A stretch of 49,953 nt of DNA, from NCBI GenBank assembly GCA_903923395.1, contig CAIXXM010000027.1, forward strand, positions 1 to 49,953, written 5' to 3'. Shown here in pieces: positions 9,255 to 18,375 of the stretch; the first letter of the stretch is position 1, and every line of letters starts with the position of its first letter. Under the pieces are notes generated by a model, which was given only the letters and a program-made list of their open reading frames with translations, searched no databases and was not told the origin of the DNA. The position numbers and the translations under genes are program-made. The DNA is from an uncultured Acidobacteriia bacterium (GTDB lineage: Bacteria; Acidobacteriota; Terriglobia; Bryobacterales; Bryobacteraceae).

Positions 9255-10679
9255 ATGTTCGATAATCTTTCCGACAAACTGCAGCGCGTCTTCAAGAATC
9301 TGCGCGGCGAAGGCCGACTCACCGCGGAGAACATGGATGCTGCTCTGCGCGAAGTCCGCGTGGCGCTGCTTGAGGCGGATGTCAACTTCAAAGTCGTCAA
9401 GCAGTTGATTGACGGGGTGAAGCAGAAGGCGATGGGGGCAGAGGTTCTGAACTCGCTCACTCCCTCGCAGCAGATCATCGGCTTCATTCACGAAGAGCTG
9501 ATCAAGGTTCTGGGCAGTCATGAATCGAAGCTGCGTTTTGCGAATGATCCGCCCAGCGTGTTCATGATCGTTGGTCTGCAGGGTTCGGGCAAGACCACGT
9601 CCACTGGGAAATTGGCCCGCTGGCTGAGCCGCAATGGGCACCGTCCGCAGGTGGTTTCTGTCGACGTCTACCGTCCGGCCGCCCGCAAACAGCTTTCGAT
9701 TATTGCGAAGGATCAGCAGATTCCGATCTACGAAGGCACGCCGGAAGAAACGCTGCCCGTTGATCTGGCCCGTTCGGCGCGCCGTGAGACCGTGAATGCC
9801 GGCCGCGATGTACTTCTGGTGGATACCGCGGGCCGTCTGCATATCGACGAAGATCTGATGACGGAACTGCAGGCGCTGAAAGACCTGCTGAATCCGGTGG
9901 AAATCCTTTTTGTTGCGGATGCGATGACCGGCCAGGATGCCGTGAAGTCCGCCGATGAGTTCCATAAGCGCCTCGGGATCACAGGCGTCATTCTCACGAA
10001 GATGGATGGCGATGCCCGCGGTGGTGCCGCGCTTTCGATCCGTCACGTGACCGGCCAGCCGCTGAAGTTTGTCGGCCTGGGGGAAAAGCCGGATGCTCTG
10101 GAACCGTTCCATCCTGACCGTGCCGCCCAGCGGATTCTCGGCATGGGCGACATCATCAGCTTTGTTGAGAAGGCGCAGCAGGCGTTTGATCAAAAGGATC
10201 AGGAGAAGCTGCAGCAAAAGCTGCTCGATAATGAGTTCTCGCTCGAGGACTTCCGGGATCAGCTGAAGCAGATCCGCAAGCTGGGGCCGCTCGATTCGCT
10301 GCTCAAAATGATGCCGAAGGTCGGCATGATGAAGGAGTTGCAGAATACCTCGGTCGACGAGAAAGAACTGACGCGGATTGTGGCGATCATTGATTCGATG
10401 ACGCCCAAAGAGCGCGAAAATCACATGATCATCAACGGGAACCGCCGCCGCCGGATCGCGAAGGGCAGCGGGACTACCGTGAACGATGTCAACAATTTAC
10501 TCAAGCAGTACACGCAGATGCGCAAGATGATGAAGAGTTTTTCGAGCGCGTTCGGTGGTATGGGTGGTGGACTTGCGAAGGGCCTGCTCGGCAAGAAGTT
10601 GTCGAAGCTGGGTCTGGACAAACCGGGTTCCGGGCTGCCTGGCGGGATGGGGAAACCTCCGGCTGGCTGGCCGTTTTAA
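9255..10679 (+). CDS. ffh: signal recognition particle protein Ffh (SRP54)
   Basis: The GTPase of the bacterial signal recognition particle, which binds signal sequences and 4.5S RNA and delivers ribosomes to FtsY at the membrane. The 474 residues contain the N domain (1-90), the G domain with P-loop GLQGSGKTTS, DVYRPAA, DTAGR and TKMDGDARGG, and a methionine-rich M domain with the RNA-binding segment RRRRIAKGSG. The glycine/proline-rich tail is usual. It heads the ffh-rpsP-khpA-rimM-trmD cluster. Confidence 0.98.
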   Translation: MFDNLSDKLQRVFKNLRGEGRLTAENMDAALREVRVALLEADVNFKVVKQLIDGVKQKAMGAEVLNSLTPSQQIIGFIHEELIKVLGSHESKLRFANDPPSVFMIVGLQGSGKTTSTGKLARWLSRNGHRPQVVSVDVYRPAARKQLSIIAKDQQIPIYEGTPEETLPVDLARSARRETVNAGRDVLLVDTAGRLHIDEDLMTELQALKDLLNPVEILFVADAMTGQDAVKSADEFHKRLGITGVILTKMDGDARGGAALSIRHVTGQPLKFVGLGEKPDALEPFHPDRAAQRILGMGDIISFVEKAQQAFDQKDQEKLQQKLLDNEFSLEDFRDQLKQIRKLGPLDSLLKMMPKVGMMKELQNTSVDEKELTRIVAIIDSMTPKERENHMIINGNRRRRIAKGSGTTVNDVNNLLKQYTQMRKMMKSFSSAFGGMGGGLAKGLLGKKLSKLGLDKPGSGLPGGMGKPPAGWPF

Positions 10680-10723
10680 GCAGTGCAAGATTTTCGAAGC
10701 AGTATAGAGGACAATAGAAAGTA

Positions 10724-10969
10724 ATGCTCATGATCAGACTGGCGCGTTTCGGCGCCAAGAAGAAGCCCTTCTACCGTGTGGTGGTAATTGAAAAGGAACG
10801 TGCCCGCGATTCCAAGAACCTGGAGGTGGTCGGTCACTACAATCCGCTCACTGAACCGGCTCAGGTGAAGCTCGACCACGACCGTATCAATCACTGGACG
10901 AAGAACGGCGCACAACTCTCCGAGACGGTGGCCCGTCTGGTGAAGAACAACCCCGCGCCTGTTGCCTAG
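10724..10969 (+). CDS. rpsP: 30S ribosomal protein S16
   Basis: A small-subunit assembly protein of 81 residues. The N terminus MLMIRLARFGAKKKPFYRVV matches S16 when the ATG at 10724 is used, since the family has one residue between the initiator dipeptide and IRL; a second ATG at 10730 would shorten it. The following VVIEKERARDSKNLEVVGHY and the INHWTKNGAQLSETV block are canonical. It lies 44 bases after ffh. Confidence 0.97.
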   Translation: MLMIRLARFGAKKKPFYRVVVIEKERARDSKNLEVVGHYNPLTEPAQVKLDHDRINHWTKNGAQLSETVARLVKNNPAPVA

Positions 10970-10980
10970 CTCCATTTTGC

Positions 10981-11003
10981 GGACCGGGTGGAATGCCCGG
11001 TCC
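10981..11003 (+). other. intercistronic hairpin between rpsP and khpA
   Basis: GGACCGGG (10981-10988) pairs perfectly with CCCGGTCC (10996-11003) around a 7-base loop. Only TCTGTTCT follows, so there is no real U-run. It is more likely an RNA-processing or stability element, or a weak attenuator, than a full terminator, because the cluster continues immediately. Confidence 0.5.
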
Positions 11004-11025
11004 TCTGTTCTAGAGGTGGGAGCCG

Positions 11026-11256
11026 ATGAAACAGCTCATTGAAGATATCGCCAAGGCCCTGGTCGACGTCCCGGACGAAGTGTCCGTCAAGACCCTGGAA
11101 GGCGAACAGACCACGGTGTTGGAACTGAAAGTCGCACCGGGCGATCTTGGCAAGGTGATCGGCAAACAGGGCCGCACCGCCCGGTCGATCCGCACGATTC
11201 TTGGTGCAGCCGGCATGAAGTTGAACCGGCGCTTCACCCTCGAAATCCTTGAATAG
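11026..11256 (+). CDS. khpA: KH-domain RNA-binding protein KhpA
   Basis: A single KH domain of 76 residues with the GxxG RNA-binding loop in [11 protein letters not shown]. KhpA, often with KhpB/Jag, binds RNA and affects cell elongation and division in other bacteria. The position between rpsP and rimM is its conserved location. The start ATG has GAGGTGGGAG upstream. The rimM frame begins inside its last codons. Confidence 0.95.
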   Translation: MKQLIEDIAKALVDVPDEVSVKTLEGEQTTVLELKVAPGDLGKVIGKQGRTARSIRTILGAAGMKLNRRFTLEILE

Positions 11257-11779
11257 TCTGCCCCAGTCTCTGATCGCCATCGCCGCCCTTGGCAAGCCGC
11301 GCGGCAACAAGGGTGAGCTGACCTCTGTTCTGCTGACCAGCAAGCCCGGGCGCTTTGATGGCTTGCGTGAAGTGTATCTTCTCAAGGCAGGGCAGCCCCG
11401 CACGATGTTTCCCGTGGAGCGGATCTGGAACCACGATGGCACGTACATCTTCAAGTTCAGGGGCATTGATTCGATTAATCAGGCTGAGGCCTGGCGCGGC
11501 GCGGATGTTTGTGTGCCACGCGAAGAACGTGTGCCCCTGCCTCCCGGCGAATTCTTTCACTCTGATTTGATCGGCTGCGAACTGCGGGATGCGAAGTCGC
11601 CCAAGGTCTTTGGCAAGATCACTGATGTGCAGGAGATTGGCCACGGGGGCGCACTGCTTGAAGTGGACCGCGGCAAGCTGCTGGTGCCCTTCGTGCGCGC
11701 GATCTGCGTGGAGATCCGTCCGGATTTGGGTTATGTTGCCGCAGATCTCCCGGAAGGCTTGGAGAATCTGGACGCGTGA
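11249..11779 (+). CDS. rimM: 16S rRNA processing protein RimM
   Basis: A 30S assembly factor that binds S19 and helps mature the 16S rRNA 3' domain. The 176 residues show the N-terminal RimM barrel ([15 protein letters not shown] near residue 11, [18 protein letters not shown]) and a C-terminal PRC barrel ([19 protein letters not shown]). The only usable start I see is TTG at 11249, which overlaps the khpA stop by 8 bases; the true start could lie a few codons later at a rarer codon. Its stop overlaps the trmD start (GTGA). Confidence 0.93.
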   Translation: MNSLPQSLIAIAALGKPRGNKGELTSVLLTSKPGRFDGLREVYLLKAGQPRTMFPVERIWNHDGTYIFKFRGIDSINQAEAWRGADVCVPREERVPLPPGEFFHSDLIGCELRDAKSPKVFGKITDVQEIGHGGALLEVDRGKLLVPFVRAICVEIRPDLGYVAADLPEGLENLDA

Positions 11780-12453
11780 AGTTCCACCTGGTCACGATCT
11801 TCCCCGACTTTTTTGACGGACCGTTCCGTCACGGTGTGGTCGCACGCGCCGCACAGGCCGGGGCTTTGGCGATCCAGACCTATGACCTGCGCACCTGGAC
11901 GCACGACATTCACAAGACCGTGGATGACCGTCCCTTTGGCGGCGGCGAGGGGATGCTCATGAAGTGCGCGCCAATCTTTGATGCGGTGGAGACCATCTTT
12001 CCCGCCAAGACCGCGCAACAAAGGGTGATCCTGACCTCGGCACAGGGCCGTAAATTCACACAGCAGGTGGCGCGGGACCTAACGCAATATGATGAGCTGC
12101 TGATCCTCTGCGGACGTTATGAAGGTGTGGATGAACGCGTTGCGGAGCATCTTGCGGATGACGAGCTTTCCATCGGCGATTACGTCTTGAGCGGCGGGGA
12201 ACTGGCCGCGGCGATCATTGTGGATTCCGTGGCGCGCCTGCTTCCCGGCGTGCTGGGCAACAGTGATTCTGCTCTCAACGAATCCTTCGAAGACGGGTTG
12301 CTCGATTGTCCGCAGTGGACAAGACCTGCGGACTTCCGCGGCTGGAAGGTGCCGGAGACTCTGCTGGGCGGCAATCATGCCGAAATCAGGAAGTGGCGCT
12401 TGCAGGCGGCGCGTGAAAAGACGGCCCGTCTGCGGCCGGATCTACTGGCGTAG
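11776..12453 (+). CDS. trmD: tRNA (guanine-N1)-methyltransferase TrmD
   Basis: Methylates G37 of tRNAs with a G at position 36 and so prevents +1 frameshifts. The 225-residue SPOUT enzyme has the trefoil-knot cofactor motifs [12 protein letters not shown] and [14 protein letters not shown], plus the family block [16 protein letters not shown]. The GTG start overlaps the rimM stop. The common neighbour rplS does not follow here; after 90 bases comes the GalU-like gene. Confidence 0.97.
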   Translation: MKFHLVTIFPDFFDGPFRHGVVARAAQAGALAIQTYDLRTWTHDIHKTVDDRPFGGGEGMLMKCAPIFDAVETIFPAKTAQQRVILTSAQGRKFTQQVARDLTQYDELLILCGRYEGVDERVAEHLADDELSIGDYVLSGGELAAAIIVDSVARLLPGVLGNSDSALNESFEDGLLDCPQWTRPADFRGWKVPETLLGGNHAEIRKWRLQAAREKTARLRPDLLA

Positions 12454-12543
12454 TTTCGCGCGCTGCCACATGGTCGCGGCCCGAACCTGCTGAGCCGGTT
12501 GATATCATGCCGCTTAGAAGAAAATCGCCAGAAATTCACTGCC

Positions 12544-13413
12544 ATGAAAATAAGGAAAGCTGTTATTACAGCGGCCGGGCCCGCGCAGCGCTCCATCCCT
12601 GTTCAAGTTCTCGTTGACCACGAAGGCGTGCAGCGCTCTGTGCTTGCCATCCTGATCCAGGTTGTTTTGAAGGCCGGGATCGAACAGATCTGCGTGGTTG
12701 TTCATCCCGGGGATGAGGAGCGTTTTCGCGAGGCGGCTGCTTCGGAATCCTGCAATCTGCAAATCGTCACACAGCAGGAGCCTGGCGGTTATGCGCATGC
12801 CCTGCATTGCGCGCGCGGGTTCAGCGCCGGCGAGCCCATTCTGCATCTGGTGGGTGACCACATGTATGTGGGCCTGGAAACCGGAGGTGCGGCGAAGGAA
12901 CTGGTGGCGCTCGCGGAGGCGGAACAGTGCACGGTCTCGGCGGTGCAGTCCACCCGGGAAAGCGAGTTGCATGCCTTCGGGGCAGTCGGCGGTCGCAGGC
13001 TGGCGAGTCTGCCTGGTGCGTACAAAGTGGAGAATGTCATCGAGAAGCCCACACCCACGGAGGCGGAGCAGCAGTTGCTCACTCCCGGTCTGCGGGCAGG
13101 TCATTACCTCTGCTTCTTTGGTATGCACGTGTTGACGCCGCGCGTGATGGAGATTCTGGGGGAACAACTGCAGGCTGCCGCGGATTCGCGCACTGTAACT
13201 TTGCCAACGGTACTTGCGGAACTCAGCCGGCATGAACAGTATTTGGCCCTGGAGAACTTCCAGCGCCGTTACGATCTGGGGACGCCCTACGGACTGATGA
13301 TGGCGCAGATGGCACTGGCACTGCGGAGTCCGCAGCGGGATGAGATCGTCTACCAGATTCTTGATTTGTTCTCCGATAAGGAACTGGGCCGCCGCGGCGG
13401 GAACCTGCTATGA
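12544..13413 (+). CDS. GalU/RfbA-like nucleotidyltransferase with degenerate signature
   Basis: A 289-residue protein of the sugar-phosphate nucleotidyltransferase fold: KAVITAAG at the N terminus, HLVGDHMYVG where the metal-binding Asp lies, and VENVIEKPTPTEAEQQL, the GalU-type substrate lysine segment. The activating loop, normally GxGTR followed by a lysine, reads AAGPAQRSIPVQVLVDHEG, so the second glycine, the Thr and the lysine are gone while Arg stays. It may be inactive, regulatory, or have changed substrate. The ATG at 12544 fits homology. Its stop overlaps the start of the next gene (ATGA at 13410-13413), so the two products should act together. Confidence 0.8.
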   Translation: MKIRKAVITAAGPAQRSIPVQVLVDHEGVQRSVLAILIQVVLKAGIEQICVVVHPGDEERFREAAASESCNLQIVTQQEPGGYAHALHCARGFSAGEPILHLVGDHMYVGLETGGAAKELVALAEAEQCTVSAVQSTRESELHAFGAVGGRRLASLPGAYKVENVIEKPTPTEAEQQLLTPGLRAGHYLCFFGMHVLTPRVMEILGEQLQAAADSRTVTLPTVLAELSRHEQYLALENFQRRYDLGTPYGLMMAQMALALRSPQRDEIVYQILDLFSDKELGRRGGNLL

Positions 13414-16400
13414 AGCCGATACAACCCGGAGAATGCGTCAGGATCATCACATCGGCTGAACCCGCTGTGCGGGACCGGTCTCTCGATGAGGTTTGTGAGG
13501 CGGCGTCGCTCGAGGAATTGCTTGCGGAATGTGACGCGCTGGAGAAGTTCCGGCGTTCCAGTTCGAACCTCTATGAGCAGGTGCGTGCGCTCTTCTTCTT
13601 GTACGCCATCTACCGTTTTCACCTGCCGGGCCGCTTATCAGCGGGCACAGGCAGCCTGATTTCGTATGCCGGTTACACGAACCTGCTGAACCGCCGCTTC
13701 AATGAAGCGATTGAGACCTTTCTCTCGGCGCAGCAAAACGGCAACCCTGATCCCTCTCTGGCCAGTGCCCTGGCCGCTGCCTACAAGGGACTCGGGTTCC
13801 AGACCCTTGCGGATCAGGTCCGGCGGAGCGTGCGTTCGGTGCGGGGCAACCAATGGATGTTCCGGGCTGGGCATTCGAGTGACTCCGGGCTCAAGCTGCA
13901 ACCGGAACTCCTGCGGCAGCAGCCGAACGGACTGTATCCGGTGCTGCAGGAGCAGACCCCCGTGCGCATGGATCTAACGCACTGCGGCTGGAGCGATATC
14001 TTCTTCCTCGGCATGGACTTCCCGGAGGGCGCGAAGGTCCTCAACGTGTCCATTGATCTTGCTGTCCGCGAGGCCGGTACAGGCATTCCGGCGCCGCCTG
14101 TGGAAGCCTACCTCCGTGTGATTGATGAGCCTGTGTTGCGCCTCACCAGTGTGGATCTCAAGGCCAGTGCGGATGTGACTTCGGTGAGCGAGGTCTTCGA
14201 TTTTGCGCGCGACTACCTGGGATTGCTGAAGTCCGCGGTGATTGCTTCGGGTTTGGTGCCGCCGGGCATGGAAGGTTCCACGCAGCCTTTGTCCGCGCTG
14301 CTGGAGCGGCTGACGGGGAAGACTGGCTGCGGCATTGAGATTGTCAGCAAGGTCAATAACATTCCCAAAGGTTCGCGGCTGGCGGTTTCCACCAATCTGC
14401 TCGCCTGCCTGATCTCGGTTTGCATGCGTGCCACCAGGCAGATCCGCACTCTCACCGGTTCCCTGGGGGAGGCAGACCGCCGGATTGTCGCGGCACGGGC
14501 GATTCTCGGGGAATGGCTTGGCGGTTCGGGCGGCGGCTGGCAGGATTCCGGCGGTGTTTGGGACGGAATCAAGCTGATCACCGGCATGGCAGCGGGTCCG
14601 GACGACCCGGAATATGGCATCAGCCGCGGCCGTCTCTTGCCCTCGCATCACGTGTTGGGGCTTGAGGAAGTCAGCGCGGCCACGCGCCAGAAATTACAGG
14701 ACAGCCTCATTCTTGTGCACGGCGGCATGGCGCAGGATGTGGGTCCTATTCTCGAAATGGTGACCGAACGCTATCTGCTGCGGTCCCGCGCGGAGTGGGC
14801 GGCACGGCAGGAATCGCGCGTCGCATTGGACCGCATTGTGGCCTGTCTCAAGGCAGGCGATGTCCGCGGTGTGGCCGAAGCGACGCAGAAGAACTTCGAT
14901 GGCACCATCCAGACGATTATTCCCTGGGCGAACAACCTTTACACGCAGACCTTGATTGACCGCATGCGGGAAGCCTTCGGCGAGAAGTTCTGGGGCTTCT
15001 GGATGCTGGGCGGCATGGCTGGCGGCGGCATGGGCTTTATTGTCGACCCCGCGGTGAAAGCGGAAGCGCAGGATGTTCTGCAAGGCATCATGAGCGGTGC
15101 GAAACGAAGTCTGCAGCGCGCGGTTCCTTTCGCCATGGAGCCGGTGGTTTACAACTTCGCGATCAACGAAAACGGTACGTTTGCCACGCTGCTCTCCGGC
15201 GATGCGAGTCTGATGCCGCCCGAGTATTACTCGCTGCAGGTGCCGCCGCTCATCCGTTTGGGCACCGCGCAATTGACGCCCGCGCGCAGAGCGGAACTCG
15301 AGGTCTTCAATGAGGCATGCCAAAACATTCCGCAGTTCCGCTCCACCGTTCGTGGGCTGTTCGATTCCATGCTGCCCCGGCGCGCTAAAACGGTTGGTGC
15401 TGCCAAATTAGGGCTGCATGAATTGTTGGATCTGCATGGCTTTGACCGCCGGCATCACGAAGATATCCAGGCTGGTTTGCGGAGCGGACGCCTGGGGATG
15501 TCCCAGAACAGGCTGCCTTCCAGCACGCTGATTGAAGACGTCACCGCTGCCGATTATCTGGATGCGACCTCGGCTCTGCCTGACCGGCTTCGCGAGCTTG
15601 GAGAGCAGGCGATCACGCAGGGGCAAATCGCTGTGGTCAGCCTGGCCGGTGGCGCGGGAAGCCGCTGGACGCGGGGCGCTGGCGTGGTGAAGTCGATCAG
15701 TCCGTTCTGCCGCTTTGCAGGGAAATACCGTTCTTTCGTCGAGACCCACCTGGCGAAGAGCCGCAAAGTGAGCCGGCAATTTGGCATGTCAGTGCCGCAC
15801 GTGATTACCAGCAGTTACCTCACGCATGACGCCATCGAGGGGTATCTGCAGGCCAACGCCAATCATGGGTACGAAGGGCCGCTGTATGTATCGCCGGGTC
15901 GGCATATCGGCCTGCGCATGGTTCCCACGGAGCGCGATCTCCGGTTTGCCTGGGAACAGACGACGCACCAGATGCTGGATGAGCAGGCGCAAAAGGTCCG
16001 GGAGAGTTTGCACTCTGCCTTGATCAATTGGGCCACCCGCACGGGGGAAGCCGCCGACTATACCGATAACGAGCCCGAGCAGTGCCTGCACCCGGTGGGC
16101 CACTGGTTCGAGATCCCGAATCTGTTCCGCAACGGGGTGTTATCCCGCTTGTTCAAGGAACGTCCGCAACTGCGCTATCTGCTGGTGCATAACATCGATA
16201 CCGTGGGTGCTTCCGTGGACCCCGCGCTTCTGGGTCAGCATATAGAGCGCGGCGCAGCGATGACGTTTGAGGTCATCCGGCGCCAGATTGAAGATACCGG
16301 CGGCGGTTTGGCGCGCATTGAAGGGCGCCCGAGAATTATCGAAGGCCTCGCGTTGCCGGCGCAGGAGCTGGAATTCTCGCTTTCGTTCTACAACACCAAT

Positions 16401-16754
16401 ACGGTCTGGATTGATTTGGATGCTCTGTTGAAAGTCTTCGGCCTGACGCGTGAATCCCTGGACGACAGCGCGCGTGTGTCAGAGGCAATCCACCGCATGG
16501 CACGCCGCATTCCGACTTACATCACTCTCAAAGATGTGAAAAAGCGGTGGGGCAAAGCCCAGGAGGATGTCTTCCCGGTAACGCAATGGGAGAAGCTCTG
16601 GGTGGACATGACTGCTCTGCATGAATTGCAGTGTGACTTCGTCGCGGTGCCGCGTGCGAGGGGCCAGCAGCTGAAAGAAGTTTCGCAACTGGACCCCTGG
16701 CTGCGGGATGGCTCGGCGAACTATGTCGGGCAGTTGTGTGACTGGGCGGAGTAG
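13410..16754 (+). CDS. fused GHMP sugar kinase and UDP-sugar pyrophosphorylase-like protein
   Basis: A 1114-residue multidomain protein. Residues 1-170 are mostly helical, with a possible repeat unit at 85-130. Residues about 184-600 resemble the fucokinase/heptose-kinase branch of GHMP kinases: PVRMDLTHCGWSD (184-196) followed by LNVSIDL, the phosphate-loop remnant IPKGSRLAVST (318-328), GGSGGGWQDSGG (371-382) and GGMAGGGMGFIVD (534-546). Residues about 740-1070 resemble UTP-glucose-1-phosphate uridylyltransferase: SLAGGAGSRW (744-753), HNIDTVGA (927-934) and YNTNTVWIDL (994-1003). A kinase plus pyrophosphorylase would turn a free sugar into an NDP-sugar, as FKP does for fucose, but here the order is reversed and the transferase is from a different family. 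The substrate is unknown, and the GSGLG-type loop is altered. Coupled to the GalU-like gene. Confidence 0.75.
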   Translation: MKPIQPGECVRIITSAEPAVRDRSLDEVCEAASLEELLAECDALEKFRRSSSNLYEQVRALFFLYAIYRFHLPGRLSAGTGSLISYAGYTNLLNRRFNEAIETFLSAQQNGNPDPSLASALAAAYKGLGFQTLADQVRRSVRSVRGNQWMFRAGHSSDSGLKLQPELLRQQPNGLYPVLQEQTPVRMDLTHCGWSDIFFLGMDFPEGAKVLNVSIDLAVREAGTGIPAPPVEAYLRVIDEPVLRLTSVDLKASADVTSVSEVFDFARDYLGLLKSAVIASGLVPPGMEGSTQPLSALLERLTGKTGCGIEIVSKVNNIPKGSRLAVSTNLLACLISVCMRATRQIRTLTGSLGEADRRIVAARAILGEWLGGSGGGWQDSGGVWDGIKLITGMAAGPDDPEYGISRGRLLPSHHVLGLEEVSAATRQKLQDSLILVHGGMAQDVGPILEMVTERYLLRSRAEWAARQESRVALDRIVACLKAGDVRGVAEATQKNFDGTIQTIIPWANNLYTQTLIDRMREAFGEKFWGFWMLGGMAGGGMGFIVDPAVKAEAQDVLQGIMSGAKRSLQRAVPFAMEPVVYNFAINENGTFATLLSGDASLMPPEYYSLQVPPLIRLGTAQLTPARRAELEVFNEACQNIPQFRSTVRGLFDSMLPRRAKTVGAAKLGLHELLDLHGFDRRHHEDIQAGLRSGRLGMSQNRLPSSTLIEDVTAADYLDATSALPDRLRELGEQAITQGQIAVVSLAGGAGSRWTRGAGVVKSISPFCRFAGKYRSFVETHLAKSRKVSRQFGMSVPHVITSSYLTHDAIEGYLQANANHGYEGPLYVSPGRHIGLRMVPTERDLRFAWEQTTHQMLDEQAQKVRESLHSALINWATRTGEAADYTDNEPEQCLHPVGHWFEIPNLFRNGVLSRLFKERPQLRYLLVHNIDTVGASVDPALLGQHIERGAAMTFEVIRRQIEDTGGGLARIEGRPRIIEGLALPAQELEFSLSFYNTNTVWIDLDALLKVFGLTRESLDDSARVSEAIHRMARRIPTYITLKDVKKRWGKAQEDVFPVTQWEKLWVDMTALHELQCDFVAVPRARGQQLKEVSQLDPWLRDGSANYVGQLCDWAE

Positions 16755-16776
16755 GAACCGTGAGCGCTGAGCACCG

Positions 16777-16818
16777 TTGCGCAATCCCCGGATAAATCAT
16801 ATTTCGGGGATTGCGCAA
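16777..16818. repeat. perfect 14-bp inverted repeat between convergent genes
   Basis: TTGCGCAATCCCCG (16777-16790) and CGGGGATTGCGCAA (16805-16818) are exact reverse complements around a 14-base AT-rich loop that can itself pair AAAT with ATTT. It starts 22 bases after the stop of the 1114-residue protein and ends 21 bases before the end of the minus-strand gene. Neither side has a clear U-run, so it is a probable bidirectional terminator or 3'-end stabiliser rather than a textbook terminator. Confidence 0.6.
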
Positions 16819-16839
16819 GTTTCGGCAAGCGACTTTCTA

Positions 16840-18375
16840 TTACGGTTGCGAGGGGCTCAGCAACTTCCCGGGACTTACGTTGAAACCCCAGAAAAGTTGA
16901 ATTACCTTCGGCCCGCCATTCAATCCTGAGCAGACTTCCAGGCCAATTAGGACTTTGTTGTGGTTCGTACTGCTGACTTCCGGGTACGCGTAGAATCGAC
17001 CGACAAACCGGTTGCGTGTGTTCGCGGACGGATTACCAGAGATCTGTGCCAATCCGCTGTTGTTCTGATAGCCCGCCTCGATTACGAGGAGGTCAGATGT
17101 ATTTCCGTAGGCCCCGGTATCTCTATTTGGTCCCTTGTCGTGTCCCAATGAGGAGATCCTGAAGCGTCCCACTCCCTGTTAAATTCCGGCGGCGTTCTTG
17201 GAATTCAAAGCGCTGAGTGCCGTGTAGGATACTCCGCCACTCTGAACCGTCTGGTTGCTTTGAATGAGATTTTGGAACGTTCCACGAGCGGCAACTCCCA
17301 GGTTCAGAAACGTACCCTGGCCGTCTTGAAGGAAGCTCCAGCCTCCCGTCGCTCCTGCTTCGGCAATGAATGCCTGTTGCGGTGTAGCCGCCGTGCAGGG
17401 CTTGGAAGCCGCTGTCGTAGTAGTCGGTGCGGTTCCAGTGCAGGCACCAGAGGATTGCGTTTGGCCCGCGCCAGTTGTCAGGTTTGTTGTTGGGACAAGT
17501 GTTGTTGCACTGGAAGTCTGCGTATAGCCCGTTTTGAAGATCAGATGGCTGTCAAATCGGTCGACAAAGCCCTGGGCACCTGGTTGGGTTGACGCGGCTG
17601 CGGCTGCTGTCACTTTGTCCAGAGCCTTCTTTTTCGTTAGTTCTGCGGACTGTGCACTCGCGAGTGCAGCATGAGCTTTTGATAAAGCCTCGGTGTTGTT
17701 TGGGCTGGTACCGCCAAGCTTTGTTTGCGCCGCAATTGTCATGTTATGGGCCGCTTCATAGGCAAGTGTCGCAGTCGTTATTGCATTTTTTGCGGCCTCG
17801 CGCTTGGCACCAAGATGAGACTTCGGATTTGAGGAATCTTTGCTGCGTGAGATCAGCCAATCCAACTTGAAAAGCAGATTGGGCGCAGTGTTCGTATTTG
17901 TTTGTGAACTGCCGCTAGTGGCTCCGGAAGCATCCACTTCCCACCGCAACGTACAACCGGTTTTGGCCACAGCCTCCAGGCATGTGTTGTTGATGCCTGT
18001 ATTCCATAAATAGACGGCGCTCTTGACAGCGTTCGCTGAATTTGTGGGGGTAAGAACAGCAGTAACCTGGATGATTCCTGTGGCGTCCTCCGCAAGCTGA
18101 AGATCAACCTTTACGTTGTTCTCGCTCACTGTAAGGTTTCCGGGTTTTACAGTTGCAGGTGTAAAGCTCAATGTTAGATTCGCGCCGTCCTGCTTGAACC
18201 CGCTGCCAGAGATGGTCACTGAAACGGTTTGGCCTGCGGATGGGAACCCGTGATCCGGTTGAATATCCGATATAACCGGCTGCGTCAGAGATTGTGCATA
18301 ACTGATCGATGCGAAACCTGCGATAAGAGATAGAACCACAAGAGGTCCGGCATTGTTGCCGGGGAAAAGTTTCAT
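16840..18375 (-). pseudogene. exported IPT/TIG-domain envelope protein, interrupted by in-frame TAA
   Basis: The first part (18375 to the TAA at 17181-17179) encodes 398 residues: a signal peptide ending near SYAQS, an IPT/TIG-like domain (ISDIQPDHGFPSAGQTVSVTISG), a helical Ala/Lys-rich stretch at about 185-265 and a Thr/Ala-rich region. Past the stop the same frame stays open for 113 codons to 16840. This tail has alternating hydrophobic strands (RFVGRFYAYPEVSS, NKVLIGLEVCSGLNGG, VIQLFWGFNVSP) like an outer-membrane barrel end. A single CAA-to-TAA change would restore one protein of about 511 residues. The start has a strong AAGGAG six bases upstream. It may be a recent nonsense mutation, a sequencing error, or a shortened protein that still functions. 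Confidence 0.65.

Noticed and set aside
8529-10424. Long minus-strand open frame opposite ffh
   Set aside because: Only the part after 9122 looks like a protein. The rest is antisense to an unmistakable ffh and its translation is His/Arg/Leu-rich shadow sequence.
1-16754. The gmd/fcl pair and the kinase-pyrophosphorylase fusion as one fucose pathway
   Set aside because: They are 11 kb apart on opposite strands, and the fusion's transferase domain is UGPase-like rather than a GDP-fucose pyrophosphorylase, so a shared pathway is not supported.
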